Notes: generated by a model not told the origin, from the sequence alone. A stretch of DNA of 64,000 bases from CAZMSD01 sp964568855 (GCA_964568855.1 CAZMSD010000008.1:1-64000); one strand, 5' to 3'. Positions 44,630 to 56,000 are shown, counted from the first letter of the stretch. Made by a program: numbers and translations.

Positions 44630-46399
44630 TCAGTCGGACAATCCTGCAATCCTACTTTGAAGCACATCCATCCGAATCCGTTCTCCTGAATCGAGAACTT
44701 CATCCAGCAGCGCCACCGATCCGATGTAGGCCGTCACCTGGTAGAACATCATCTCCGCGTGCGTGACGACTCCGGCGTGGATGTACTCCAGCCCGGTGGT
44801 GTAGCCGTGGAACCAGTAGGGACCGTAGGCGTTCTCGGAGAAATAGATCAGGTAGCGGTCGACGGCTATCGGGCAACCAAACGAATTATGCTCGACCGCT
44901 GCCCAAGTGAGAACAGCATCCTCACCGACGGTGGTGATTTCCAGTTCAATGGCTGCGGGCTCTGATTCAGGAACCTCCATTGCTCCAAGGAAGATGTCCT
45001 CGTGGCCGGACGAGACGACAGTGTGTCCAAGAAAGGACAATTCGCCATAGAAGTAGCCCGAGGCGGCAGTGTTTCCTATTGCGTCCGCTGCAATGTCAGA
45101 GCCGGCTGCGCCAACACCTGTGTTGGCGCTTGCTTCCGCCCATTGGAACACGCCGCTGTTGTCCAATCTTGCCAGGAATGCATCGCCATTGGAGGATCCA
45201 TATAGAGTAATGTCACCAAACTGTGCTTCATCGTAAAAAGTGCCTGTGATCAGCAGTTGATCACATCCGGTTGATGCTATTCCACCATAGGAAGTTATAC
45301 CGTTGGCCCAATCATAGCTTAATCCTCCAGCACTAGTAGCCCACACTGGATCAAGGTTCTGTGTGTAGCGTGTCACAAATATGTCTGCGTCTCCGGCACT
45401 CATCAGCAGGTAAGGATTGAACTCAGCGGTCAATTCGAATCTTCCGGCCAGGGTGATCTCTCCTTCAAAATCGCAGTATAGATCGAGCCCTATGTCCCAG
45501 CCCAATCCGCCAGCGCTTGCCGCCCGCAGGAATATGCCATTCTCGGAGTACGTGGCCAGGAACACGTCAGAGTCGCCGGCACAGTACAACGTTGTGTCAC
45601 CAACCGTCGTTGTCGAACGATAACGACCCGTTATTGTAACCTCGTTTTCCAACCCGACAGCAATACCATCTCCGTTATCTCGCTGACGGTGGGTTCCCCC
45701 GTTGGCCGATCCTCCCGCCTGCCGGACCCAGAGCAGGTTTCCATCCGGATCATATTTCGCCAGGAAGATGTCCCTTCCTCCATAGGATGTAAGGATCGTC
45801 GATTCGAAAGTTGCAGTTCCACCAGAAGAGTGATGACCGAACCCGCCCACAACGAGGCAGTTGCCCTGACTGTCGCAAGCGATACCGGCTCCTTCGGCGG
45901 TGCTGTTGTTGTTCTCATGAATTGGAATGAGCCATTGCAGACTTCCTGTAGATGAGAATTTCGCTACGAATGCGCTCGACTGGGAAGCTCCTGGCGGTAG
46001 AGTCGTCGACTCGAAGGTTAAGGTCCCGCCTTTGTAACCGCCTGTGATGAGCACGTTGTCCCAGTCATCGATGGCGATGGACAGCGCAAAAGACTCTATC
46101 ACACCCGATAGACGACCGTGCTGGATCCAGAGTAAACCCCCGTACAAGTCGTACTTCGCCAGGAAGATTCCCCATGTCCCAACTGTCGTCAGCGATGTAT
46201 CACCGAAGGTGGCGGTTCCCTTGAAGTTGCCGGCGACGAACTTGTTTCCCTCGCTGTCCAGGGCGGCGGCGAAGCCGTGGTCCTCGCCGGTTCCACCGGC
46301 GTTGATCAACCAGGACGGCGTGACACATGGCGCGGTGCTAGTCGCGAACAAGAGTGCAGCACAATAGAATAGTGCTGTAACACGATTCATGAAGAACAT
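44630..46399 (-). CDS. Secreted SBBP-type beta-propeller repeat protein
   Basis: A 589-residue protein with a signal peptide (A-L-F-Y-C-A-A-L-L-F-A-T-S). It contains about eight copies of an SBBP-like repeat with the pattern D-x-x-G-N-x-x-V-A-G-x-F-x-G-T-A-T-F-G followed by F-L-A-K-Y-D-x-x-G-x-L-L-W. The end is an FN3-like domain (P-A-A-I-E-L-E-I-T to Y-Y/F-Q-V-T-A-Y). These repeats build beta-propellers in surface proteins of environmental bacteria; no enzyme motif is visible. ATG 46399 follows AGGAGGT at ideal spacing. Confidence 0.75.
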   Translation of the reverse strand: MFFMNRVTALFYCAALLFATSTAPCVTPSWLINAGGTGEDHGFAAALDSEGNKFVAGNFKGTATFGDTSLTTVGTWGIFLAKYDLYGGLLWIQHGRLSGVIESFALSIAIDDWDNVLITGGYKGGTLTFESTTLPPGASQSSAFVAKFSSTGSLQWLIPIHENNNSTAEGAGIACDSQGNCLVVGGFGHHSSGGTATFESTILTSYGGRDIFLAKYDPDGNLLWVRQAGGSANGGTHRQRDNGDGIAVGLENEVTITGRYRSTTTVGDTTLYCAGDSDVFLATYSENGIFLRAASAGGLGWDIGLDLYCDFEGEITLAGRFELTAEFNPYLLMSAGDADIFVTRYTQNLDPVWATSAGGLSYDWANGITSYGGIASTGCDQLLITGTFYDEAQFGDITLYGSSNGDAFLARLDNSGVFQWAEASANTGVGAAGSDIAADAIGNTAASGYFYGELSFLGHTVVSSGHEDIFLGAMEVPESEPAAIELEITTVGEDAVLTWAAVEHNSFGCPIAVDRYLIYFSENAYGPYWFHGYTTGLEYIHAGVVTHAEMMFYQVTAYIGSVALLDEVLDSGERIRMDVLQSRIAGLSD

Positions 46400-46693
46400 G
46401 AGATACCTCCTGCTGTGGGGCTGTGTAGATGTCAGGTTTAGGGAGCCCTGACCTGGAAGCAGGTGCTATAATACAAAACGGTGCTCGGAATCATGAAGAC
46501 GGATCTGGTCAATCGCTTAGTTTACGGATCATTCGAGCATGCTCGACCTGGTCCGGCGAATATGGGCCACACCTGAAATCCGTATCGCAGCACGACCTGA
46601 TGTCTGAAACGACCTGGTAAGCTATTCTTTGAAAATAACCACTGATCAACTTAGAAGGGATCCAGGACTCCATCCCGACCAAGCTGTAAGAAA
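46400..46693. other. Gene-free stretch 46400-46768 (first part)
   Basis: The 369-bp gap between two minus-strand genes holds the SBBP gene's ribosome site, a small inverted repeat (GTCAGG with CCTGAC, about 46431-46453), a 10-bp palindrome GAGCATGCTC near 46536, and the terminator below. No reading frame looks coding. Confidence 0.5.
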
Positions 46694-46729
46694 GCCCCCG
46701 GCGAGTGGCTAAGAGGCCATGCCGGGGGC
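46694..46729 (-). terminator. Rho-independent terminator of the T9SS-tail protein gene
   Basis: GCCCCCGGC (46694-46702) and GCCGGGGGC (46721-46729) form a perfect 9-bp stem. On the minus strand it is followed by TTTCTT. It lies 40 bp after the stop of the gene at 46769. Confidence 0.75.
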
Positions 46730-46768
46730 AGGTTCAAACTATTCGAGACCCAGTGAGTCAGAAGGAGC

Positions 46769-47671
46769 CTATTTTATCAGTACCAACTTCCGCGTCAGGA
46801 TGAGATCCTCAGCTTCCAGCCGGTAGAAGTACACGCCACTGCTTAGATCGACCGCGTTGAAGACAACGCTGTGCGGGCCCGCTTCCCGCATGCCGTCCAC
46901 CAGCCTCGCCACCTGTCGTCCGGTCAAATCATAGACTATCAGTGTAGCGGCAGCCGTCTGCTCGAGGCTGAACTCGATAGTGGTCGCCGGATTGAAGGGA
47001 TTCGGGTAGTTCTGCTTCAGATCGAAGCTTAGCGGTTGCTCGTCGGCATCGACCGTGATGCATTCGATGAAAAGCGGAATCGCATGCCCCTGGTTTTCTC
47101 TCCCAGTGGATGATGTGTTGCCACTGATGTTCAGGTGAGCTTCGAACGCATCGTAGATCCCCTCATCGAGTTGAGCATAGGCCTCAAAACCCAGAAGCGG
47201 TGTGTTGTCATCACCTGGCGTTTCGTAAACCCATTCGAAACCTCGAGGTGATGTGTTGCCTTCACCGTTTCCATTGATGAGCAAGTTGTTGGGCCAGCCG
47301 ATATCATAGATTTTGATCCAGGCATCGCCCGGCGATTCGTCAGGCATCAACCCATCTTCCGCAACGTCAAGTACAAGCGCATAGAGATTACTGGCAGAAC
47401 AATCATAGCGCAGATAGAGCTTCGACAGGATTGCGAAGCCAGGCCAATCCGGGTTTGGATTCCCAGCATTGTACATGTCGGCGAAGAAGTCGTTGGTCAG
47501 ATCCCATTCAGCGGGATCACCGTCTACAACAATACCCGCGCCATACGCTGGATGTTGTGCGATAACCGGGACAGGAGTGATCAATAGAGAAATCAAAAAG
47601 AGACTGCACGTCAGTACTATTGATAAGCGTCTATCAACAACGCTGCGCGCCTGCTTCTGTTTCCAGTTCAT
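46769..47671 (-). CDS. Secreted protein with a classical T9SS type A-like C-terminal tail
   Basis: A 300-residue protein. A signal peptide at about 15-39 ends A-Q. The middle (40-205) is a carbohydrate-binding-like beta domain (I-V-V-D-G-D-P-A-E-W-D-L-T), resembling the dehydrogenase-associated/DUF1083-type fold that begins V-D-G. No catalytic motif is evident. The last ~85 residues are a textbook sorting tail: Q-N-Y-P-N-P-F-N-P-A-T-T-I-E-F, V-Y-D-L-T-G-R-Q-V, S-G-V-Y-F-Y-R-L, ending T-R-K-L-V-L-I-K. GGAGG lies 9 bp before the ATG. The presence of this tail is the best evidence for an FCB-type host. Confidence 0.85.
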   Translation of the reverse strand: MNWKQKQARSVVDRRLSIVLTCSLFLISLLITPVPVIAQHPAYGAGIVVDGDPAEWDLTNDFFADMYNAGNPNPDWPGFAILSKLYLRYDCSASNLYALVLDVAEDGLMPDESPGDAWIKIYDIGWPNNLLINGNGEGNTSPRGFEWVYETPGDDNTPLLGFEAYAQLDEGIYDAFEAHLNISGNTSSTGRENQGHAIPLFIECITVDADEQPLSFDLKQNYPNPFNPATTIEFSLEQTAAATLIVYDLTGRQVARLVDGMREAGPHSVVFNAVDLSSGVYFYRLEAEDLILTRKLVLIK

Positions 47672-48324
47672 GATTCCCAGCCTCCTCAGTTACGATCGGT
47701 CGGAGTACCCTGAATTCTGGGCATCCCGCCAGTTTCTGTTTGTATTAGTTTGTAGTTCGCTATTGGTCGAAATACAGAGGTATCGCATCATTGTCGAAGA
47801 CAACCATCAATAGTTTATTTCTTCACGCAATTATTTGGAGGAAGAACGGTATTAGACTTTACCTGAAGTAAATGTGTAATACAACAACGCACATGCCGTG
47901 CCGAATGTGTCACATAGCCAGCCCTACAATCCTTGTCTGCTGAAGGATCAGGCCACTGGCCGTAGCTCTACTGCAACAGTGAGCTGGAACGAGTATGACA
48001 GCGACCCGAATTAAAAAAGCGCGTGTGACAATTATGACAATTAAACATGCAAAATGAGAGCCTGGTGCAAAATATCGCAGTCAAGCATCCACCTGTTTTG
48101 ACATCCTGGGCGAGTTCACCGGATGGACCTTCATCGCGGGCTCTTCTCGAATGCTATCTCAACCCGTCTCATGGTCCTTCACCAGAACCTGATGGACCAG
48201 CTCGGACTCGATGTGGTTCGACAACCTGCCATCCACCACTTGTTACATTCTATCTCGAGCTTGGTGACTACAAATGGAAGGAACTGGTCACCTGAGGCTT
48301 CAGTTTCCGAATGTGAGCACAACA
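47672..48324. other. Gene-free, AT-richer stretch
   Basis: This is about 650 bp with lower GC than its surroundings and many stops in all frames. It contains one GTAATAC and one GTGTCAC site (about 47876 and 47918) and a direct repeat TGACAATTA/TGACAATTA around 48025-48045. Frames near 48050-48270 look like gene debris (a frame reading F-D-I-L-G-E-F-T-G-W) but nothing convincing can be assigned. It probably carries promoters for the flanking divergent genes. Confidence 0.45.
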
Positions 48325-49041
48325 ATGTTCCGAACCTTGAGCATACCTCGTACAACGGTCTTCCTCTGCTTCCTCAGCGGACTGATTTTTCAGGCAGCTC
48401 CTGAAAGCAGCCCAACGGAAGCCCTGGATACCTCCCGGGTTTCCCTCCCGCCCGCCGAAGTGGATTCGATGGCGATGCGGGCCGCCGTTCAGCGCCTGGA
48501 GGACAGCCTGCGCCTGGGCATCGACCAGCTCAGCCGGGCCTGGAACGAGCACGAGTTCTTCCACACCGACAGCGTCCGGTTGTCCGTTCAGCGCAGCCTG
48601 GGCCGGGGCTGGCGCGACTGGGCCATCGCGAGCGCCCCGCGACGGGGGATGACGGGCGCGCAGTGGCTGCGCATGGCCGAGCTGTTGAGCTGGCTCGAAC
48701 GCTTCGACATGGAGAACGCCTTCGAGCTGGAACTCAACGCCTACAAGTGGGCGGCGCTCTACCCGGAGTTTGAATTCCTAGCCCTCAGCCTGCTGCTCGA
48801 ACGGTACAGGGAGACCGCCTTCGCCCCAGGCATGCTGAGCACCGGCGAGCGCCTGCTGGAGCTGGATCCGGAGCGCGCCGTGGCCGACGGCCGCGAAAAG
48901 GACATGGCCCTGGCCTGTTATTTCCTGGGCGACTGGAAAAGCGGCAAGACCTGGATTCGCAAGCACCTGGAGCACCATCCGGAAGATGCGCACGCCAGGG
49001 AGCTGAAGAAGAAGCTGCGGGAGCTGAAGAAGCGGCGCTAG
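48325..49041 (+). CDS. Exported helical (TPR-like) hypothetical protein
   Basis: A 238-residue protein not assigned to a family. The N-terminus from ATG 48325 looks like a signal peptide (R-T-T-V-F-L-C-F-L-S-G-L-I-F-Q-A-A). An earlier ATG (48274) would add 17 residues without a better ribosome site. The rest is strongly helical with TPR-like pairs (A-L-Y-P-E-F-E-F-L-A-L-S-L-L-L-E-R-Y; E-K-D-M-A-L-A-C-Y-F-L-G-D-W), and it ends in a highly basic coil (E-L-K-K-K-L-R-E-L-K-K-R-R). Codon use is typical of the window, so it is likely a real gene. Function unknown. Confidence 0.65.
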   Translation: MFRTLSIPRTTVFLCFLSGLIFQAAPESSPTEALDTSRVSLPPAEVDSMAMRAAVQRLEDSLRLGIDQLSRAWNEHEFFHTDSVRLSVQRSLGRGWRDWAIASAPRRGMTGAQWLRMAELLSWLERFDMENAFELELNAYKWAALYPEFEFLALSLLLERYRETAFAPGMLSTGERLLELDPERAVADGREKDMALACYFLGDWKSGKTWIRKHLEHHPEDAHARELKKKLRELKKRR

Positions 49042-49600
49042 TGAATCGATCTATGTGAAACGGTCCAAAAGGATTCACTCAGAATCGACACTCTCACATT
49101 ATCCCCCTTGAATTCCCATCGCAAATCATGGATGAAGTGCATGTTTCGGCTGTCCGTGCTGTAATCCAGGTCGATTCCGCAGGGAAGAAGGCGTTGCCGT
49201 AATACGGCGATTGGCATGATGCACCGGCAACGGCCCAAAACGTGAGAGCCGGCCCGGGTCGAGTTTTCCTCGGATTTTCAGCTTGGATTTGGTAAGAATT
49301 CAATATCTGGACCCTGACCGGAACGGGGCCGGAAACCTGAACACCGCGCAGCCCGGCGCGGATCGAAAACCAGCGGGAATTTGACGGTTCGTGAGACCGG
49401 TTGCGAAGCTCGATTTCAACTTGAGAGCGGTCGCAGGTGAGACCCAATCTTGAATGCACGGCCGGGACGGCGCGAAAGCGGCGTGGCGGATCTTTCGCGT
49501 CAGTCCGCCTGCGCCGGGACTGATTCCTTCGGCAGAGTAATACGATAGAATAGAACGCGGGTCCCTGCCGCGTACCGAATTTAAACTGACAGAGGGAGCC
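49042..49600. other. Gene-free stretch upstream of the carboxypeptidase
   Basis: These 559 bp have no convincing gene on either strand. They contain two GTAATAC sites (about 49199 and 49537). Just after the second is a TAGAAT that could act as a -10 about 50 bp before the carboxypeptidase start. The rest is featureless to me. Confidence 0.4.
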
Positions 49601-52600
49601 ATGAAGAAAGCACTTGGATTTGCACTGGTTCTACTGGTAGCGGGATCCGTCCAGGCGCGCTGGCAGCAGGTTTTCGTGCCGCTGCCGGAGAAGGGAGCCT
49701 TGCAGGACGTGCAGCGCGTTCTGGGCGGCCTGGATCACTGCGGGACGGTTTTCAGCGAAGCCGGCGTCGAGTTTCCGGCCACTGAAGAGGACGTCTCCGC
49801 GCTGTACCGCGCAGGTCTGAGCCCGCAGGTGCTGGTGGACGACCTGGAGGAATTCTACGCCGAGCGCCTGGGCTACAGCCGCAACTACGGCGCGTATCAC
49901 ACCTACAGCGAGGGCATGGCGGAGATCCAGCAGCTGCACGACGATTTTCCCGACATCGTTGGAACGCCCTTCGTGATCGGGCTGAGCCTGGAGGGCAACG
50001 ACATCTGGGCGCTGAAGATCTCGGACAACCCGGAGATCGACGAGGAGGAGCCCGAGGTCTTCTACAACGCCTACATCCACGCGCGCGAGGCGATCACCAT
50101 CGAGGTGCTGCTGCACTTCATGCATCACCTGACCGACAACTACGGCACCGACCAGCGCGTCACGGATATAGTCGACGGGCGCGAGCTGTGGTTCGTGCCC
50201 TTCATGAACCCCGACGGCGTGCTCTACAACGAGGCGACCAATCCCGGCGGCGGCGGGATGTGGCGCAAGAACCGCCGCAACAACGGCGACGGCAGCTGGG
50301 GCGTGGACCTCAACCGCAACTACGGCTACATGTGGGGCTACGACGACAGCGGCTCAAGCCCCTACGGCTCCAGCGAGACCTACCGGGGAACCGGCCCCTT
50401 CAGCGAGCCGGCCAGCCAGGTGATCCGCGACTTCACCAACGCGCATGAGTTCACCGCCTCGCTGACGTATCACAGCTACAGCAATCTCTACATCTACCCC
50501 TGGGGCTACGACAACATCTACACCCCGGACCACGACACATTCGTCAGCATCGCCGACCAGCTCAGCCAGTTCAACGGCTACGCTCCGGGTACGGCCTGGG
50601 AGCTGCTCTACCCGGTGAACGGCGACACCGACGACTGGTTCTACGGCGACGACGCCATCCACCCGGCCATCTTCGCCCTGACGCCGGAAGTGGGCAGCGG
50701 CAGCGACGGCTTCTGGCCCTCCGAGTCGCGGATCGAGCCCCTGGTGGAGGAGAACCTCGAACCCAACCTGCTGTTCGCCGAGATGGCCGGCAATCCCTGG
50801 GGCACCCTGCCGCCAGCGGCGCCGACCCTGGACGAGCTGGGCGAAGTGGGCGCCGACTATGTGCTGACCTGGTCCACGCCGGATCCCGATCCGCAGAATC
50901 CGGCCGTGGATTACGAGCTGCGCGAGATGACCGGACTGATCGAGGGCGAGGACGATTTCGCCGACGCGGACAACTGGGTGGACGGCAGCAATCCCTTCAC
51001 CCTCAGCGGTTCCCGCTATGTCAGCGCGCCCTACAGCTTCTACGGCGGCGAGCAGAATTCCACCAACGCCATATCAACGCTGGCGGAGAACATCAGCGTC
51101 GAGAGCGGCGACGCGATCACCTTCCAGACCTGGTACGACATCGAGGTGGACTATGATTACGCCTACGTTGAGATCAGCACCAACGGAGGCGGATCCTGGA
51201 GTACGCTGCAGGGCAACATCACCACCACCTACGATCCCAACGGCAACAACGACGGCCACGGCATCAACGGCAATTCTGGCGGCTGGATCGCCGCCGACTT
51301 CCCGCTGGACGGCTACGTGGGGCAGAGCGTCAGTGTGCGCCTGCGCTACGAGACCGACACCTACGTGCTGGAAGAGGGCTTCTACGTGGACGATTTCGCG
51401 CCTGTGAACACCTTCGCTTCCGAAATCGTGCTGGACGACCACATCGCGGCGGAGAGCTACGCCGTCAACGGACAGTCGCCAGGCGACTACTGGTACAAGG
51501 TGCGCGCGCGAGACGCCGAGGACGACCTCAGCGGCTGGTCCAACGTGATCCACGTGATCTCGACGGGCGGCGAGGACCTTACGCCGCCGGTCGTGTCGCA
51601 CACGGGACTGCCGGACACCCAGGACGGCGAAGGCCCCTGGACGGTGAACGCGGAAATCACCGACGCTTCCGGGGTGGCCTCCGCCGACCTCGAGTACCGC
51701 GTCAACGCCGGCGGCTGGACGGTGATTCCCATGGCTCCCACGCGTGATACCTGGACGGCCGACATCCCCGGGCCCGTAGCCTGGGGCAGCACGGTGGAAT
51801 ACCAGATCACGGCCACGGACGCCAGCGCCAACTCGAATACGGGCACCACCGGGCCCTGGTCCTTCGAGATCCTGGCGCCCAGCGGGCTGGAGTACTGCCA
51901 GGACTTCGAGGGCGGCCTGGACGATTTCACCGTCGAGACCTACATCCCGGCGGGCAACAGCTGGACCACCAGCACGCATTCGGGCCAGGGAACAACGGCC
52001 TACATCCAGTACAGCGCCTCCGGGCAGGAAGACCACTCCGCGCTGATCAGTCCCGTCTTCGACTGCAGTGGCCAGGCAACCATGGAACTCGGTTTCTGGC
52101 ACCACCTGAAAATGGGCTGGACCGGCGCCTGGACCGACGCCTACCTGCGCGGCTCGGTGGACGGCGGCGCCAACTGGCCCTACCTCCTGGGTGAATGGCA
52201 CGAGGACGACCAGCCGGGCGAGTTCGAAATCGAGGGTACCGAAACCCTGGACATCACTTCCTGGGCCGCGGGCGAAGCGCAGGTGCGGATCATGTTCGAG
52301 TATCACGACGAGTACGACTGGTGGTGGTACGTGGACGACGTCTGCCTGACTGGCACCCTGCCCCCGCCGGATCCCGATCCGGTGGTGGTGGTCATCTCCG
52401 CCAGCGGGGCCGACATCCTGCTGGACTGGGATGCCGCCGCCGGGGCAGAGATCTACGACGTCTATTATTCGACCGCTGCCTGGAGCGGGTTCGCGTTGCT
52501 GGCCAGCACCGTGTCCACGGAGTACCTGCACGAGGGCGTGGCCGCTTCCGGCGAGGGCTTCTACTACGTGGTTAGCCGCAACAGCACGGACCTGGTCGCG

Positions 52601-52684
52601 GGGGACGAGATCCAGGTGATCGATCCGGCGCACAATCGCCGCCCCGCTCCACCGCAGGATAAGCCGGTCAACGGAGCGCGGTGA
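49601..52684 (+). CDS. Secreted M14 zinc carboxypeptidase with MAM-like and FN3 modules
   Basis: A 1027-residue exported peptidase that removes C-terminal residues from peptides. After a signal peptide (1-19, ending V-Q-A) and a propeptide, the M14 domain (about 105-400) shows the zinc pair H160-A-R-E163, substrate-binding N-P-D-G and D-L-N-R-N-Y motifs, zinc ligand H291 in L-T-Y-H-S-Y, and catalytic E363 in T-P-E-V-G-S-G. Jelly-roll (about 445-600) and Ig/FN3-like segments follow, and then a second MAM-like domain (Y-C-Q-D-F-E-G-G-L-D-D-F to D-D-V-C-L). The C-terminus closes with N-R-R-P-A-P-P-Q-D-K-P, nearly the same as in the C25 protein downstream. The ATG follows GAGGGAG. Confidence 0.92.
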   Translation: MKKALGFALVLLVAGSVQARWQQVFVPLPEKGALQDVQRVLGGLDHCGTVFSEAGVEFPATEEDVSALYRAGLSPQVLVDDLEEFYAERLGYSRNYGAYHTYSEGMAEIQQLHDDFPDIVGTPFVIGLSLEGNDIWALKISDNPEIDEEEPEVFYNAYIHAREAITIEVLLHFMHHLTDNYGTDQRVTDIVDGRELWFVPFMNPDGVLYNEATNPGGGGMWRKNRRNNGDGSWGVDLNRNYGYMWGYDDSGSSPYGSSETYRGTGPFSEPASQVIRDFTNAHEFTASLTYHSYSNLYIYPWGYDNIYTPDHDTFVSIADQLSQFNGYAPGTAWELLYPVNGDTDDWFYGDDAIHPAIFALTPEVGSGSDGFWPSESRIEPLVEENLEPNLLFAEMAGNPWGTLPPAAPTLDELGEVGADYVLTWSTPDPDPQNPAVDYELREMTGLIEGEDDFADADNWVDGSNPFTLSGSRYVSAPYSFYGGEQNSTNAISTLAENISVESGDAITFQTWYDIEVDYDYAYVEISTNGGGSWSTLQGNITTTYDPNGNNDGHGINGNSGGWIAADFPLDGYVGQSVSVRLRYETDTYVLEEGFYVDDFAPVNTFASEIVLDDHIAAESYAVNGQSPGDYWYKVRARDAEDDLSGWSNVIHVISTGGEDLTPPVVSHTGLPDTQDGEGPWTVNAEITDASGVASADLEYRVNAGGWTVIPMAPTRDTWTADIPGPVAWGSTVEYQITATDASANSNTGTTGPWSFEILAPSGLEYCQDFEGGLDDFTVETYIPAGNSWTTSTHSGQGTTAYIQYSASGQEDHSALISPVFDCSGQATMELGFWHHLKMGWTGAWTDAYLRGSVDGGANWPYLLGEWHEDDQPGEFEIEGTETLDITSWAAGEAQVRIMFEYHDEYDWWWYVDDVCLTGTLPPPDPDPVVVVISASGADILLDWDAAAGAEIYDVYYSTAAWSGFALLASTVSTEYLHEGVAASGEGFYYVVSRNSTDLVAGDEIQVIDPAHNRRPAPPQDKPVNGAR

Positions 52685-52748
52685 TCCGCCGGCGGTTTTC
52701 CGCTGATCGCGGGCTTCGTCCCGCACTCTGAATCAAGCAAGCGAAAAT

Positions 52749-52779
52749 CGGGGCCGTCTCACGAACCGGGACGGCCCCG
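52749..52779 (+). terminator. Rho-independent terminator after the carboxypeptidase gene
   Basis: CGGGGCCGTC (52749-52758) and GACGGCCCCG (52770-52779) form a perfect 10-bp stem, followed by TTACTGTTTTTGTTT. The rest of 52685-53066 holds an AT-rich stretch (52790-52870), probably the promoter of the next gene, and one GTATCAC site (about 52965). Confidence 0.85.
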
Positions 52780-53066
52780 TTACTGTTTTTGTTTGAATAT
52801 TGAATAGCATTGAAGTTTGCGTGAACATCATTCTAATCTTGCGCATGTAAATTCAATCTCTTAGCTTTGCGATCTAGTTTCGATCCGCCGCGCGAATGGA
52901 CTATCGAACCTGCACGGTTCTTATCGAGGCGGATCGTTTCCCCTGTGTCCGAATCGATTCCAGGGTATCACAGTCGTTCCGTTCATGAACTACATGGGTG
53001 CGGGCGGCGAAGAATGCCCGCCGGTTCCGTCCCAGAAACCTGTTTAGCCGGGGAGCCCTCCCGCGA

Positions 53067-56000
53067 ATGAAACTGCACTTCGTGATACTCATGCTGCTCG
53101 GACGGTTGTCCGTGGCCGATCCGCTGGTCCACCTGGAGGAGTCCGCGCCGGGCGATCCTCGGAATCCGCCCGCGGGCGAACTGGTCTTCGATTTTCCCGA
53201 CCCGGCGATCGGAACGCTGACCCTGGACGGCCGTGAATGGAGTTCGGTGGCCATGGAGGGCTGCGGCCTGCTGGGCATTCCCGGCGCGCCGGACCTGCCC
53301 GTTTTCAGCCGCTTCGTCGAGATCCCCGACAGGGCGGGCCTGCGCGTCGAATGGCTCGAGGGCGATTTCGAGATCCTGCGCGCGCCGCCGGTGGTACCGC
53401 AGCAGGAGCGCGTGCACCGGCGGGAGGACCTGCCCCTGCCCTTCATCATGGACGAGGAAGCCTTCCAGCTGGAGACTTATCCGCCGGCAACGCACAGCCA
53501 CGGCGACCCTGTCCTGCTGCGCAACAGGCGCCTGGTCAAGTTGACCGTCCACCCGGTGCAGATGATGGATGGAGGAGCGACGCTGAAAGTCTGGAGCCGG
53601 ATGCGCCTGCGCCTCGTTTTCGAGGGCGCGAACCCGGTCAACCAGCGCGAGTATGCCATCGCCGATCCGGGCCGGTCGCTGCCGCAGGCGGTGGAAAGCG
53701 GCATCATCAACGCCGCGGAAAACGTCGAACAGGACGGCCTGCGGGGGATCTTCGATCCCAGGGCGCTGCCCGGTAATTACCTGGTGCTGGCGCGTGACAC
53801 GGAGATCACGGAAAACACCGTGTTCCAGGAATTCATCGATTGGAAGCGCGGCAAGGGACACCACGTGTCCGTCGCCACCCAGAACGAGATCAGCGGCTGG
53901 AACTACACCCAGATCCGCGAATACGTCCAGGAGTCTTACGAGAGCGACGAGCATACCCCCGAGTTCCTGCTGCTGACAGGGGACCCGGACGCGATCGGCG
54001 ACTTCTACCTCCCGGTAGGCCCGGGGGGCGGCGGAGGGCAGCTCGACCACTACTACAGCCGCGTGGAGGGGACGGACATCCTCGGCGACATCGCGGTGGG
54101 GCGCGTCTCCGTGGCCAACATCTCCCAGCTGCAGTCCGTGCTGCGCAAGATCATGGTCTACGAGCAGGATCCCACGGGCAACGGGGCCGGCGACGACTGG
54201 CTGTCTCACGCCGCGTTGTCCACGGGCTACCAGGCCCTGAGCATGGTCCAGTTGTCGCGCAGCATCGTGATAGACCTGCTGGAGAAGGGCTACGACGACG
54301 TGGACAGTCTGTGGTACAACTCGACGGCCTCCTGGGTCAACGCCCGGTTCAACGAGGGCATCAGCTTCTACAATTACCGCGGCTGGATCGGCATGAACGG
54401 CGTGGACACGGAATACGTCAACAACGACGCGAATTTCCAGAATTCCTATCGCACGCCGGTGGCGGTGATCTACACCTGCGCCACGGGCAACTTCTACAGC
54501 AGCTACGAGGAGGCGGTGACGGAAGCCTTTCTGCGCAAGGGCAGTTACGCCGAGCCGCGGGGCGCCGTCTGTGCCTTGGGCTTCGCCACCTCCAGCACGC
54601 ACACGGCCTACAACAACGCGGTCTGCGGAGGATTCTGGGCTGGGGCCTGCGACCTGCAGCTTCCGCAGGTGGGCACCGACATGTTTTACGGCAAGTACAC
54701 GCTGTACCTGACCCTGCCCCCGGGCGACCAGCACTCGGAGGATTTCGCCAACTGGACCAACCTGATGGGCGATCCGGGCATGGAGATGTGGATCGGGCGT
54801 CCGGCCTCGTTCTTTGTGACACATCCCGACGAGCTCGAAATCGGGCAGGGACACGTGCAGGTGCTCGCAGAGTCATCCGGTCTGCCCGTAGAAGGAGCCA
54901 CGGTCAGCTTGTACCAGGCTTCGACCGGAAGCCAGGTCCGCGGCCTGACGAGCGCCGAGGGGAGCGTGCTGCTCGCCCTGGAGGGCTTCTCCCCGGAGGA
55001 CCTGGACCTGACGGTGTCCAAGCCGCAGGTGATACCCTATCGCACGACGTTGAGTTTTCACCAGCCGGAGGCCCACCCGTCGGTGCAGGACGCGGGCCTG
55101 CAGGGAGACGGACTCGCCCGGCCCGGCGCGGAGATCACGCTGTATCCCGAACTCCTGAACTCGGGGGACTCCGAAGCCCTGTCGAACTTGAGCGCCTCCC
55201 TCGCCCTGGATCCGGCTTACGGCACCGTGCTGGACGGCGATTGCGCCTGGCCGGATCTTGAGCCCGGGGAATCCGCAACGGCCCAGGATTCCCTCCGGAT
55301 CCAGCTCGATCCCCGGCTTGAAGCGGAATCGGCGGTGGAGTTCGGACTCGCGCTGTCCTCCGACCAGGGGACCTTCAGCGAAGCGCTGGTGATTGAAATC
55401 AGCGCTCCGCGTATTACGACCGGCTCGCTCAGTTTCGCACCAGGCGGTTCAAGCATGCCCGTGGGCAACAGCGCCGAGATGACGGTGGACCTGCTCAACG
55501 CAGGAAACCTCGACGCCTCTAGCCTGAACCTGTGGCTGCTCAGCGAGGATCCCTTCGTCTCGGTGTCGTCCGACAGCCTGACGGTAGTCAGCCTGCCGCA
55601 GGGCGGCGCGATCGGCGCGGTTTTCGAACTGGAGTCGGATACGGCGGCCTTCGGCGGCTACACGGCGGAGCTGACGATCGAATGGAGCTCCGACGGCGGC
55701 ATCCTGGGCAGCGTGCCCCTCTCGGTTCCCCTGGGCGGCGAGTCGGCTGAGTCCCCCACCGGTCCGGACGGCTACGGCTACCGGGTCTACGAGGATATGG
55801 ACATGAACTCGGAATCGCCCGCCTTCCTATGGATCCCGCTGGCTCCCGACGAGGGAGGGTCCGGCACCGAACTGGACATCGACGACCACGGGAACGAGCA
55901 GGACACGGCCGTGCTCGTGGACCTGCCTTTCGAGTTCGTGTATTACGGGCGGAGTTTCGACCAGCTGGGCGTGTGCTCCAACGGTTTCGCGGCATTCGGG

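Noticed and set aside
47140..48300. Small open frames in the intergenic region 47672-48324 as genes
   Set aside because: They have no ribosome sites, irregular composition and no recognisable motifs; at most they are gene remnants.
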